From positions 1-64,000 of the forward strand of contig JAHHID010000011.1 in assembly GCA_019359015.1 (NCBI GenBank): a stretch of 64,000 nucleotides of DNA. The letters run 5' to 3'. A program made the position numbers and the translations under genes. Below are positions 37,428 through 46,094 of this stretch, in pieces. Source of the DNA: Spirirestis rafaelensis WJT71-NPBG6. Its GTDB lineage: Bacteria > Cyanobacteriota > Cyanobacteriia > Cyanobacteriales > Nostocaceae. The notes beneath the pieces were generated by a model that made no database searches, had not been told where the DNA came from, and saw only the letters and a program-made list of their open reading frames with translations. Numbering within the stretch: the first letter of the stretch is position 1; each line of letters starts with the position of its first letter.

Positions 37428-39908
37428 ATGGATACCCTCACACTGAAACTGAGAGGCATGAGTTGTGCTTCTTGCGCCAAAAGAATCGAAAAAACGATTC
37501 TCTCGATTACAGGTGTAAGTGAATGTAACGTCAACTTTGGTGCAGAACAAGCCTTAGTTAAATATAATCCCCGCAAAACTAATTTAAAGCAAATTCAATC
37601 AACTGTAGAGGAGGCAGGATACTCGGCTTATTCTCTACAAGATGAAGACATGATGACTGGGGAAGATGACGCCCAAAAAGCTGTTCGTCTTGCGGAATTA
37701 CGCAACTTGAAAATTAAGCTAGCAGTAGCAGCAGTAATTAGTATTTTACTAGTTGTCGGTTCGCTGCCAATGATGATTGGCGTACATTTACCTTTTATTC
37801 CTGCATGGTTACATAATCCTTGGCTGCAATTGATTTTAACTACACCTGTACAATTTTGGTGTGGTTACAAATTTTATATAAATAGCTGGAAAGCTTTGAA
37901 AAGCGGTTCTGCGACAATGGACACGCTAATTGTTAAGGGTACAAGTGCAGCTTATTTCTATTCGTTGTTTGCTACTATTTTTCCCCAGTTTTTTGTGAAT
38001 CAAGGCTTGATGCCAGAGGTTTACTATGAAACAGCAGCGGTAGTTATTGCCTTAATATCTTTAGGAAAGTTGTTGGAAAGTCGCGCTAGGGGGCAAACTT
38101 CCGAGGCAATTCGCCAACTTATCGGCTTGCAAGCTAGAGATGCGAGAGTAATTCGCGACGGAAAGGAGATTGATATTCCCATTCAAGAAGTAAGAATTGA
38201 TGATGTAATTTTGGTGCGTCCGGGCGAAAAAATTCCGGTTGATGGCGAAGTGATTGAAGGCAATTCTACAGTTGATGAATCGATGGTGACTGGTGAAAGT
38301 TTACCTACGAAAAAACTACCAGGTGATGAGGTAATTGGAGCGACGATTAATAAAACAGGTAGCTTTAAATTCCGAGCTACACGAATTGGGAAAGATACGT
38401 TTTTGGCGCAAATTGTTCAACTAGTGCAACAAGCGCAAGGAAGTAGCGCACCAATTCAAAGATTAGCCGATCAGGTGACTGGATGGTTTGTACCAGCAGT
38501 GATTATTATTGCTGTTGTTACTTTCACTATTTGGTTTAGTGTCACACGTAATCTGAGTTTATCTTTAATTACCACCGTTGGTGTGTTGATTATCGCTTGT
38601 CCTTGTGCTTTGGGTTTGGCTACACCAACTTCTGTGATGGTGGGAACTGGTAAAGGTGCAGAAAATGGCATCTTAATTAAGGATGCAACCAGCTTAGAAA
38701 TGGCGCACAAAATTAAAACGATTGTGCTGGATAAAACTGGGACTTTGACTCAGGGAAAACCGACTGTTACCGACTTTGTAACTGTTAATGGCAGTGCGAA
38801 TAACAATGAAATGAAGCTTTTGCAGTTAGTCGCAGCAGTGGAACGTAATTCTGAACATCCTCTGGCTGAAGCTATTGTAAATTATGCGCGATCGCAACAA
38901 GTCAATTTCCCCGAAGCCGACAATTTTCAAGCTTTTGCTGGTAGCGGTGTCCAAGGTGTTGTGGGAAATCAGTTAGTACAAATCGGTACACAACGGTGGT
39001 TGGAAGAATCTGGGAACCTAACCCACGCCAGGTGCTTCAAGTCGGCAAAGCCGCCCAACGCACTGGCTCCCCAACCCCCTTCCCTCCTAGGGAAGGGGGA
39101 GATTGACTCCCCTCTCCTTGTAGGAGAGGGGTTGGGGGAGAGATTAGAAGATTACCAAGCAGTCTGGGAAGCGGCTGGTAAAACAGTGGTCTGGATTGCT
39201 GTTGATGGCAAAATAGAAGGGTTGATGGGCATTGCTGATGCCTTAAAACCTTCATCTGTAGATGCGGTGAAAGCACTACAAAAGATGGGTTTAGAAGTAG
39301 TGATGCTTACCGGAGATAATCGACAAACAGCAGAAGCGATCGCTTCTCAAGTTAATATCAATAACATCTTTGCCGAAGTTCGACCAGATGAAAAAGTAGC
39401 GGTGATTAAATCGTTGCAAAAAGAGAGAGGGAGAGGGGGGGAGACAAGGAGACAAGGAGACAAGGAGACAAGGAGAAATAAAAACTTCTCATTCCCCACT
39501 CCCCACTTTTGTACAGACGCGATTAATCGCGTCTCTACTCCCCACTCCCTTGTCGCGATGGTGGGTGATGGTATTAATGATGCGCCGGCGCTAGCACAAG
39601 CTGATGTGGGGTTTGCGATAGGGACGGGAACAGATATAGCGATCGCTGCTAGTGACATTACTTTAATTTCCGGAGATTTGCAAGGCATTGTCACGGCGAT
39701 TAAACTTAGTCGCGCTACCATCCGCAATATCCGCCAAAATCTCTTCTTTGCTTTTATCTACAACGTTGCGGGAATTCCTATCGCTGCTGGGGTTTTCTAT
39801 CCTATCTTTGGATGGTTACTCAACCCAATGATTGCTGGTGGTGCAATGGCGTTTAGTTCTGTTTTTGTGGTGACTAATGCTTTACGCTTGCGGAATTTTC
39901 ATAATTAG
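37428..39908 (+). CDS. copA: Copper-type P1B ATPase carrying two in-frame repeat insertions
   Basis: About 826 residues from the ATG at 37428 ([20 protein letters not shown]). Cys13/Cys16 form the N-terminal metal-binding Cxx[11 protein letters not shown] in the sixth membrane helix is the Cu+ selectivity motif. [10 protein letters not shown] holds the phosphorylated Asp, with HPLAEAI, and [12 protein letters not shown] in the hinge region. The protein pumps Cu+ (or Ag+) out of the cytosol or into thylakoids. Two inserts interrupt conserved spacing: about 42 residues after RWLEES (39021-39146) and about 41 between the VAVIKSLQK helix and [10 protein letters not shown] (39424-39549). Both are dispersed-repeat DNA in frame, in soluble loops of the N/P domains. 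The divergent MerR gene is the probable regulator. Whether the protein is active is uncertain. Confidence 0.9.
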   Translation: MDTLTLKLRGMSCASCAKRIEKTILSITGVSECNVNFGAEQALVKYNPRKTNLKQIQSTVEEAGYSAYSLQDEDMMTGEDDAQKAVRLAELRNLKIKLAVAAVISILLVVGSLPMMIGVHLPFIPAWLHNPWLQLILTTPVQFWCGYKFYINSWKALKSGSATMDTLIVKGTSAAYFYSLFATIFPQFFVNQGLMPEVYYETAAVVIALISLGKLLESRARGQTSEAIRQLIGLQARDARVIRDGKEIDIPIQEVRIDDVILVRPGEKIPVDGEVIEGNSTVDESMVTGESLPTKKLPGDEVIGATINKTGSFKFRATRIGKDTFLAQIVQLVQQAQGSSAPIQRLADQVTGWFVPAVIIIAVVTFTIWFSVTRNLSLSLITTVGVLIIACPCALGLATPTSVMVGTGKGAENGILIKDATSLEMAHKIKTIVLDKTGTLTQGKPTVTDFVTVNGSANNNEMKLLQLVAAVERNSEHPLAEAIVNYARSQQVNFPEADNFQAFAGSGVQGVVGNQLVQIGTQRWLEESGNLTHARCFKSAKPPNALAPQPPSLLGKGEIDSPLLVGEGLGERLEDYQAVWEAAGKTVVWIAVDGKIEGLMGIADALKPSSVDAVKALQKMGLEVVMLTGDNRQTAEAIASQVNINNIFAEVRPDEKVAVIKSLQKERGRGGETRRQGDKETRRNKNFSFPTPHFCTDAINRVSTPHSLVAMVGDGINDAPALAQADVGFAIGTGTDIAIAASDITLISGDLQGIVTAIKLSRATIRNIRQNLFFAFIYNVAGIPIAAGVFYPIFGWLLNPMIAGGAMAFSSVFVVTNALRLRNFHN
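39021..39146. repeat. In-frame repeat insertion 1 in the metal ATPase
   Basis: The first half is the complement of the element near 11733-11773 (GGTGCTTCAAGTCGGCAAAG and on). The second half is made of palindromic CCCCTCTCCTTG...GGAGAGGGG and CCCCTTCCCTCC...GGGAAGGGG units, familiar dispersed repeats of cyanobacteria. It keeps the reading frame. Confidence 0.85.
39424..39549. repeat. In-frame repeat insertion 2 in the metal ATPase
   Basis: GAGGGAGAGGGGG, then four GAGACAAG-type units (39440-39475), then a CCCCACTCCCCAC block and an AGACGCGAT-TAATCGCGTCT palindrome (39515-39534). The frame is preserved across the block, just before the MVGDGIND codons. Confidence 0.85.
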
Positions 39909-39937
39909 CAAAAAAGGCGCCCTCACCCTAGAAGGGT

Positions 39938-40105
39938 GGGGCTAAACGAACAAAGCCTACCTTCGTAGGCTTTAAATCAATCTCTTAGGCTGCGAAGGCA
40001 GCCTTTGTCCGTGTAGCCTCAGGCTTCCAGCCTGTAGGTAGCATATAAAAGACTCGTTCATCTATAAAAAAGACTCGTTCATCTATATAAAAGACTCATT
40101 AAAGA
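39938..40105. repeat. Dispersed palindromic repeat pair and AAAGACTCGTTCATCT tandem array
   Basis: 39938-39973 (inverted) and 39987-40038 (direct) are copies of the hairpin-TTTGTTCGTTTAGCC type seen at 28343-28394. They are followed by about three ATAAAAGACTCGTTCATCT units (40043-40105). This fills the gap between the metal ATPase and the oxygenase cluster. Confidence 0.85.
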
Positions 40106-40310
40106 GTATCAAAGCCTCATGAGACTTTATTCACGAGCCTTTTTCCAAAGCCTGACATCTGTTTTAACACTAGCGACTGAAAACTGAGGACTGCGGATCG
40201 GGGACTGAGAAAGAAGAATAGATGAGTTTCTGACACAGAACTTTATAATCACATCAAACAAATGATTACAGTTCATATAATGGAACGACAAAATTTGTTT
40301 TGATCAAGCA

Positions 40311-41099
40311 ATGAAAAGCCAATTGGTTCACACGGAGGATTTATCACCAGAAGATAAAGAAGCTATGTACTCGCTACTTAGCATCCATTTTGAAGGTGTA
40401 AAGCGAGATGTTTTTGAGACAGACTTAAGTCAGAAAAACTGGGTAATTCTGCTCAAAGATGAGAAAACAAATCGGCTGCAAGGTTTTTCCACTCTGTTGA
40501 TGTATAACACTGAGTTTGAAGGGGAAAAACTAAGTGTAGTCTATTCTGGGGACACCATAATGGACCCTAGCGGGTGGTCGAGTTCGGCACTTTCTCGCTG
40601 TTGGATAACCTCTGTAAACCAGCTTCGCCGTGATTATGCTCAAGGTAGACTATATTGGCTGCTAATTTCTGGGGGATATCGTACCTATCGTTTTCTGCCG
40701 ATTTTTTGGCGGGAGTTTTATCCGCGATATGATGCAGTTACACCAGTTTATATTTCCTCGTTGATCGAGTTTCTTGCAGGCGATCGCTTTGGCGAATATT
40801 ATGACGCAAAAGCCGGAGTAGTCCGCTTTCCTCATCCCCATGTGCTGCGAGACTGTCTGCGGGGGATTCCCCAAGAAAGACTGCAAGATCCTCACATCCG
40901 CTTTTTCGAGCAGCATAACCCAGGTCATCTCCAAGGCGCTGAACTCGTCTGCTTGACGGAAATTTGTGAAGAAAACCTGACTTCAGCAGGCAGACGAATG
41001 TGGTTCGCTAATTCCCCTGTTGAGCAGCAGCAACAGTTTCCAGCAGAATGGGGGTTGGAAAAAAAGACTCAGAAAGCAAAACCTGCAATACTCTTTTAG
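40311..41099 (+). CDS. GNAT-fold-like protein, first gene of the oxygenase cluster
   Basis: 262 residues, MKSQLVHTEDLSPEDKEAMY at the start, which resembles an acyl-CoA N-acyltransferase opening (helix then strand). KNWVILLKDEKTNRLQGFST, VVYSGDTIMDP and RLYWLLISGGYRTYRFLPIF give the central-strand pattern. A canonical Q/RxxGxG motif is not obvious, so activity is uncertain. No Cys cluster, no signal peptide. It is 85 bases before the first Rieske gene and on the same strand, suggesting membership in one operon. It could transfer an acyl or amine group to make a substrate for the downstream oxygenases; that is inference. Confidence 0.7.
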   Translation: MKSQLVHTEDLSPEDKEAMYSLLSIHFEGVKRDVFETDLSQKNWVILLKDEKTNRLQGFSTLLMYNTEFEGEKLSVVYSGDTIMDPSGWSSSALSRCWITSVNQLRRDYAQGRLYWLLISGGYRTYRFLPIFWREFYPRYDAVTPVYISSLIEFLAGDRFGEYYDAKAGVVRFPHPHVLRDCLRGIPQERLQDPHIRFFEQHNPGHLQGAELVCLTEICEENLTSAGRRMWFANSPVEQQQQFPAEWGLEKKTQKAKPAILF

Positions 41100-41184
41100 A
41101 GTCGCTTCGCGATCGCAACATTTTGAGGACTATTAAATTGGGAATTATATAATCAGCTGCTTCACCAGAAGTGAAAACCTCAAC

Positions 41185-42270
41185 ATGAACGTCAACTCGC
41201 AGATTTTTATCGCAAAGAACCAAAAAAAGACTTTCAATAACCCACAGCGTTTTATCGAGGGGTGGTATTGGGTATTACCCTCACGCAATTTGAGGAAGGG
41301 TGAGGTAAAAGCTGTCACAGTTCTCGGTAGAGAACTAGCTATTTACCGAGGTCAAGATAAAAGAGTAATCACCTTTGACGCCTACTGTCCGCATATGGGT
41401 GCTCATTTAGCGGAAGGCAAAGTTGAGGGTAATGAATTGCGCTGTTTTTTCCACAACTGGAAGTTTGATGCTGATGGTATTTGTGTTGAGATCCCCTGTT
41501 TAGGGGAACCCCTGCCGATGAAGTTGAAATCTTGGCATACAGCTGAGAAATACGGGATGATTTGGGTTTGGACTGGAGAAACTCCGCACCAACCATTACC
41601 CTTTGTCCCGGAATTGGAAGACGAAGAATGTTACAGCGCTTTAGGTTCTCGCTTCATTAAAAATTGTCATCCCAACGTGATGATGATTAATGCAATTGAT
41701 GCTCAACACTTCAATACAGTTCACAATTTGCCATTAGAAATTGTCTTTGAGAAAGACGAACTGAATGAGAATGCGATCGCCTTCAGCAACACTACACGCG
41801 GTGGTGAGGATTCCTTTTTCATCAAGTTAATTCGTCCCTTCTACAAAAACGCCGTCACCTACAGCATGTGTTATTGGTACGGTAGCACCGGTACAGTCAC
41901 AGTTGGACCCGACTTTTTGCATTTCCACATCATGTTTACCCTGCGTATGACCGAAGGAGGAAAAGCCGAAGGTCAAACTTTGTTAATTACGAAAAAACGT
42001 AAAGGTATTTTCGGTTGGTTATTTAACAGAGTTGTGCTATCACTTACCAAGATGGTGGGTAACTACTTTGCTAAAGGTGATACTAAGATTTTCCAAACAA
42101 TTAAGTTTGACATGAGAACCCCGATCAAAGCAGATCAATCCATTATGCAGTTTATCAATCATGTGGAAAGACAGAAAGCCCTTTCTTGGGAAACTTGGCT
42201 AGATGCGCGATCGCGTGACGTAGAAAGTAGCGATCGTTCAAGATGGCGAGATGAAATGACTAGTGATTAA
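41185..42270 (+). CDS. Rieske-type mononuclear iron oxygenase (cluster Rieske A)
   Basis: 361 residues. Rieske [2Fe-2S] ligands: Cys68-x-His70 (YCPHMG) and Cys87-x2-His90 (CFFHNW). The C-terminal catalytic domain has NAIDAQHFNTVHNLP, giving the Asp172/His175/His180 facial triad. This is the single-component ring-hydroxylating/demethylating oxygenase layout (VanA/PaO-like), dependent on an external ferredoxin and reductase. A hydrophobic stretch GIFGWLFNRVVLSLTKMVG near residue 275 may contact the membrane. A similar stretch (GIFGWVITRILLLLTKL) occurs in Rieske B, so A and B are paralogues. The substrate is unknown. The last 30 residues are charged and contain a HIP1-encoded segment. Confidence 0.9.
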   Translation: MNVNSQIFIAKNQKKTFNNPQRFIEGWYWVLPSRNLRKGEVKAVTVLGRELAIYRGQDKRVITFDAYCPHMGAHLAEGKVEGNELRCFFHNWKFDADGICVEIPCLGEPLPMKLKSWHTAEKYGMIWVWTGETPHQPLPFVPELEDEECYSALGSRFIKNCHPNVMMINAIDAQHFNTVHNLPLEIVFEKDELNENAIAFSNTTRGGEDSFFIKLIRPFYKNAVTYSMCYWYGSTGTVTVGPDFLHFHIMFTLRMTEGGKAEGQTLLITKKRKGIFGWLFNRVVLSLTKMVGNYFAKGDTKIFQTIKFDMRTPIKADQSIMQFINHVERQKALSWETWLDARSRDVESSDRSRWRDEMTSD

Positions 42271-42335
42271 TATGTAGTGACGGCTTAAGCCGTCATCACT
42301 TCTGTTTTAAGGGCTGAAGCCCTTACTACAAATTA

Positions 42336-43292
42336 ATGAATATTCAACACAAAACCGCTGGATTCGACTTACCCCACCTCCAAGAGCAAGATAAACTGCA
42401 TCGCTTATTGTCCTCAACCCTTCTGAAGAAAGGAGGAGATAAGGGAGATAAGGGAGATAAGGGAGATGGGGGAGACAAAGAAGCAAATTCCTCCTCATCC
42501 CCCACTTCCCCTCCTCCTTGGGACGCCACCCACTTCAACCTACATAATGTAGAAATTTTTACCGATGCAACTGCAAACGAGCAAGCTGAAATTTTACAAC
42601 TTTGTAGCTGCGGACTGCTAGAGGAATCCTACTTCATCGAGAAAGCGGGTATGGGTTACATGGCAAAAATGGTGCTACTCGCAGAAACGACAGAAGAAAG
42701 GATGCTTTATGCTCTTTTTTGTGGTGATGAAGCTAGCCACTTTGACCAAATTTGCCGTTTTTTATCAACTCCCGAACCTGTAGCGAATAACCTTTTCTTA
42801 CGCTTTTTAGAAGATTTGATAGAAAGTCAAGATAAAACCGTCCTGCTGTTCGTCCTACAGGTGGTGCTTGAAGGTTGGGGTTTAAGCCATTACCGCAGTC
42901 TGGCTAAAAACTGTGTAGATAAAGATATGGGTTTAATGTTACATTCGTTTTTGCAAGATGAAAGTCGTCACCACGCTACCGGGGTAACGCTATTTGACCG
43001 AATAGATGTGACATCATCAAGCCAAAATACGATTATCGAGACACTTGCATCATTTTTGCAGATGGTGCAGGTGGGACCTCAAAGCGTCGTAGCTGCAATT
43101 GAGAAAGTCAAAGGTGATTTATCGCGGCAACAGAAAGTAAAGATTTTTGCCGAATTGGATACAGAAACTCACAGTGGTAGTCGTTTGAAATTGTTGCGAT
43201 CGCTTATGAGTCACCCCAATGCAGAAATTATACTTCAACAACTCGACCAGCGAGGATCATTTCACCCTTTCCCACCGGAAAAATGTGTATAA
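42336..43292 (+). CDS. Ferritin-like diiron protein (cluster diiron A)
   Basis: 318 residues. A four-helix carboxylate-bridged diiron site is suggested by Glu97/Glu102 (CGLLEESYFIEKAGMG), Glu132-x2-His135 (DEASHF), Glu179 (VVLEGWGLSHY) and Glu209-x2-His212 (DESRHH). This is the E...ExxH...E...ExxH pattern of ferritin-like oxidases/oxygenases. Residues 32-62 (KKGGDKGDKGDKGDGGDKEA then Ser/Pro) are low complexity, encoded by AGGGAGATA repeats (42430-42480), and are evidently a repeat insertion outside the catalytic core. It is 65 bases after Rieske A and 42 before diiron B. Could oxidise the same substrate as its neighbours; identity unknown. Confidence 0.82.
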   Translation: MNIQHKTAGFDLPHLQEQDKLHRLLSSTLLKKGGDKGDKGDKGDGGDKEANSSSSPTSPPPWDATHFNLHNVEIFTDATANEQAEILQLCSCGLLEESYFIEKAGMGYMAKMVLLAETTEERMLYALFCGDEASHFDQICRFLSTPEPVANNLFLRFLEDLIESQDKTVLLFVLQVVLEGWGLSHYRSLAKNCVDKDMGLMLHSFLQDESRHHATGVTLFDRIDVTSSSQNTIIETLASFLQMVQVGPQSVVAAIEKVKGDLSRQQKVKIFAELDTETHSGSRLKLLRSLMSHPNAEIILQQLDQRGSFHPFPPEKCV

Positions 43293-43334
43293 AAGCTCGT
43301 AATAAGCGCTTTAGCGCTTAATACATTATTTAAT

Positions 43335-44594
43335 ATGAACACAACATTTAACGAACCCAAACAAAACACACTTCTAGAAAATCCCAAAATCTACCGCAAA
43401 CTACAAATTAACCACACCCGCAACAAACAACAAGACCACACGCAACTGCTTGACGAAGCAGCTGCTGCATTTAAATATGAAGATTGCAAAGATGTTTATT
43501 GGAATCCAGAAGAATTCTCTTTACTTTACGGTACACCAGTATGGGAACAAGCAAGCCAAAGTCAAAAAGTTATCTTAAATCAACTTTATTGGGTAGCTTA
43601 TTATTCGCAAATTATCTCCGCCGAAATTGCGACAATCTTCTTTAATCAAACTAGTGCTGCCGGACTTTATGCCCAAGAAGATTTTCGTTTAGTTTGTGAT
43701 ATGCTCGACTTGGAATCTGCACAAGAACGCGCTCATATAAACGCTTTTCAAACAGTTTCCAATCAAGTAGAAGCCGCATTATTTGGTAAGCGCATCTTCT
43801 CTTATACAATGCGGGGACCATTTAACGAAACGATGATTTTCGCTGACACCAACACCTTCAAACGTTGGTGGAAAAAGCTGCAATTGCAAACCTTTGGACT
43901 TTTATCATCAGATAATACCTTTTTAGCTTGTCAATATTTCACCGTCCGGGGTGTGCGAACACTCAACGGTAAATTAGTACAGCACAAATTAAGCAATTAT
44001 TATCAGAAACATCCTGACCAAGAAAATGCTCCCATCCCTGCAAATATTTCTTACTATCACTTCATGGATGAAAGCTTTCATTTTAACAGTTCGACAATTA
44101 TCTCCCATGATGTGATTGAGTGTTTAAAACCACCGACAGCATTTGAAAAACTAGTAGCTAACTTGGGTTTACGTGGTTGTCAAAAAGACCATTATCACTT
44201 TAGTGCAGCTATAAACGGGATTTTTTGGTACGATCCGGCATTGTATTCAGCGATTTATCAAGTCTTGCGATCGCCTGTTTTTAATATGAGCGATATTGAA
44301 GCAAAAGAAATGATGCGTCTTAGCTTCACCCAAGAATCAGAAGGACTACATCGCAGCTATCAAACTCACACCGAAGCGATGGAATCTTATAAAGTTTACC
44401 TCGATAAACTCAACTACGTTTGGCAAAGTAATAAACAAATGTCCCTCATGGCATCAAATTCTATTCCTAAATATTTAGAAACGCAAAAAAAAGCCTTCTC
44501 ATCCTCGTTTGATGAATCCTCGTTCCCAGGTTCAACCTGGGAATGCCTTCAAAGTGGCTCTGCCACTTCTATTATAGGAGGCAGAGCCTCCTGA
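43335..44594 (+). CDS. Diiron oxygenase, AurF-like pattern (cluster diiron B)
   Basis: 419 residues. Candidate iron ligands are Glu97 (QIISAEIATIFFNQ), Glu131-x2-His134 (QERAHINAF), Glu246-x2-His249 (MDESFHFN) and His258 (IISHDV), matching the carboxylate/His arrangement of ferritin-like N-oxygenases such as AurF/CmlI, though overall similarity is distant. The C-terminal 30 residues (FPGSTWECLQSGSATSIIGG) are read from a palindromic repeat that begins at 44521; the native terminus probably lay near residue 390. The gene starts 42 bases after diiron A. It may hydroxylate an amine or C-H bond; no substrate can be assigned. Confidence 0.8.
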   Translation: MNTTFNEPKQNTLLENPKIYRKLQINHTRNKQQDHTQLLDEAAAAFKYEDCKDVYWNPEEFSLLYGTPVWEQASQSQKVILNQLYWVAYYSQIISAEIATIFFNQTSAAGLYAQEDFRLVCDMLDLESAQERAHINAFQTVSNQVEAALFGKRIFSYTMRGPFNETMIFADTNTFKRWWKKLQLQTFGLLSSDNTFLACQYFTVRGVRTLNGKLVQHKLSNYYQKHPDQENAPIPANISYYHFMDESFHFNSSTIISHDVIECLKPPTAFEKLVANLGLRGCQKDHYHFSAAINGIFWYDPALYSAIYQVLRSPVFNMSDIEAKEMMRLSFTQESEGLHRSYQTHTEAMESYKVYLDKLNYVWQSNKQMSLMASNSIPKYLETQKKAFSSSFDESSFPGSTWECLQSGSATSIIGGRAS

Positions 44595-44625
44595 TTTACA
44601 TTCCCAGGTTGAACCTGGGAACGAG
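44521..44625. repeat. Composite palindromic repeat at the end of diiron B
   Basis: Outer arms CGTTCCCAGGTTCAACCTGG (from 44521) and its complement (ending 44623) each are themselves palindromic. Inside are AAGTGGCTCTGCCACTT and AGGAGGCAGAGCCTCCT hairpins. A fragment of the same type (TTCCCAGGTAGAACCTGAG) is at 47159-47177. Confidence 0.9.
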
Positions 44626-44635
44626 AAACGAGAAA

Positions 44636-45675
44636 ATGAATCAATTTCAAAATCAAAACACACAACCAATTGTGAAGATGAAAATCTTTAACAATTGGGA
44701 TATTATTACCAAAGGCTGGTATATTGCTTGTCCAAGCAAAGAAATACCAAAAGGTAAAGCGAAGTCTTTCAATATTTGCGGACAAAGAATCATTATCTTT
44801 CGCGGAGAAAATGGAAAGATTCGCGCATTAGATGCTTATTGTCCACATTTAGGAACGGATTTAGGAATTGGACAAGTTGATGGTAATTTTATTCGCTGTT
44901 TTTTTCATCATTGGGCATTTGATGGCGAAGGAAATTGTCAAGATATTCCTTGTCAATCAACAATTCCCGATAAAGCAAAGCTGCAATCTTATGCTACAGA
45001 TGAAAAATATAATTTTATTTGGGTTTATCCAGATACAGAAGCACCAAATAAAGTAGTTGAATTTGATGAACTTAAAGATAAACCTCTGGTGACAATACAC
45101 GACAAAGCCTTTGAAAGAAGCTGTCATTACCACATTTGCATGATGAATGGCATTGATGCTCAACATCTGCAAACTGTACATAAATTAAATATTAAAATGG
45201 ATTTATCTTTACACAAGATGAATCCGGTACAGTTGTTGATTTTACACTCAATGGGGAATTTCCTCAAACGACAGCAAGAGAGCGAATAGGGCGAAAAATT
45301 ATCGGCGAAAATTATGAATATACTATGAGATATGCAGATGGGTGTATCGGACTTTTAACTATTATGAAAAAAGTCCGTATTGTCCCACAATTACATATGA
45401 TTTACGCCTACACCCCTCTAGAAACAGTCAGAACGCGCATTCAACCTATTTATGTTGCAAAAGAAAGAAAAGGTATTTTTGGTTGGGTGATTACGCGAAT
45501 ATTACTTTTGCTAACTAAATTAGCTTACTATTTATTGCGTGGTGAAGATGGCATGATTTATGACAATATTCGCTACAATCCGAATGCAATTATTAGCATT
45601 GACAAACCGTTAGTTGAATATATGCATTATGTAAATAAACTTGAACCTTCTGTATGGTCGAAAAATAACTTTTGA
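44636..45675 (+). pseudogene. Rieske oxygenase paralogue with one frameshift (cluster Rieske B)
   Basis: The first frame from the ATG at 44636 has Rieske ligands Cys69-x-His71 (YCPHLG) and Cys88-x2-His91 (CFFHHW), and NGIDAQHLQTVHKLN for the catalytic iron. Near 45205-45220 the frame shifts: beyond MDLSLHKM the next frame continues with QDESGTVVDFTLNGEF and runs to the stop at 45675, including GIFGWVITRILLLLTKLA. One missing base restores a single protein of about 346 residues paralogous to Rieske A. It is either a young pseudogene or an assembly error. The catalytic half would be lost in the truncated product. Confidence 0.85.
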
Positions 45676-45800
45676 ACTATAAACTTCGTGTATAAATGTT
45701 TTTTTTCACGCAGAGTCGCAGAGACGCAGAGAAAGAAATTAAAATGGTAAAGAAGTTACATAGATAAAAAAATCTGCGTTCATCTGCGGTTTGATTTCTC

Positions 45801-46094
45801 ATGAAGAAACATATCATCTCTTTTCCCAAAAGCAATTATCAACCTATTCCTCTAGAAAAACATCAAAAACTTTCCGAACATCTGACAGTACAAAATTCTC
45901 CCGTATTATTTGGCTGTCGGACGGGAATTTGTGGAACTTGTTTGGTAGTTGTAGAAGGTGATATTCCACCTCCTAGCGAAGAAGAAAAAGAAATTTTAGA
46001 GATATTTGCACCGGGAAATGAACAAGCAAGACTTGCTTGTCAGATAGATTTAACAAACGATATAGAAATAAAAATTTATGCGGGGGAAAAGTGA
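45801..46094 (+). CDS. Plant-type [2Fe-2S] ferredoxin
   Basis: 97 residues. Cluster ligands are Cys39, Cys44, Cys47 (GCRTGICGTC) and Cys80 (ARLACQ), the CX4CX2C...C layout. The second Cys-containing loop differs from photosynthetic ferredoxins (AYSCRAGACSTC), suggesting a specialised electron donor. It overlaps the start of Rieske C by four bases (GTGA), so it is translationally coupled to it, and is well placed to feed electrons to the three Rieske oxygenases. A dedicated reductase is not in the cluster; a general FNR could serve. Upstream (45680-45800) is a dispersed CGCAGAGACGCAGAG-type repeat. Confidence 0.9.
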   Translation: MKKHIISFPKSNYQPIPLEKHQKLSEHLTVQNSPVLFGCRTGICGTCLVVVEGDIPPPSEEEKEILEIFAPGNEQARLACQIDLTNDIEIKIYAGEK

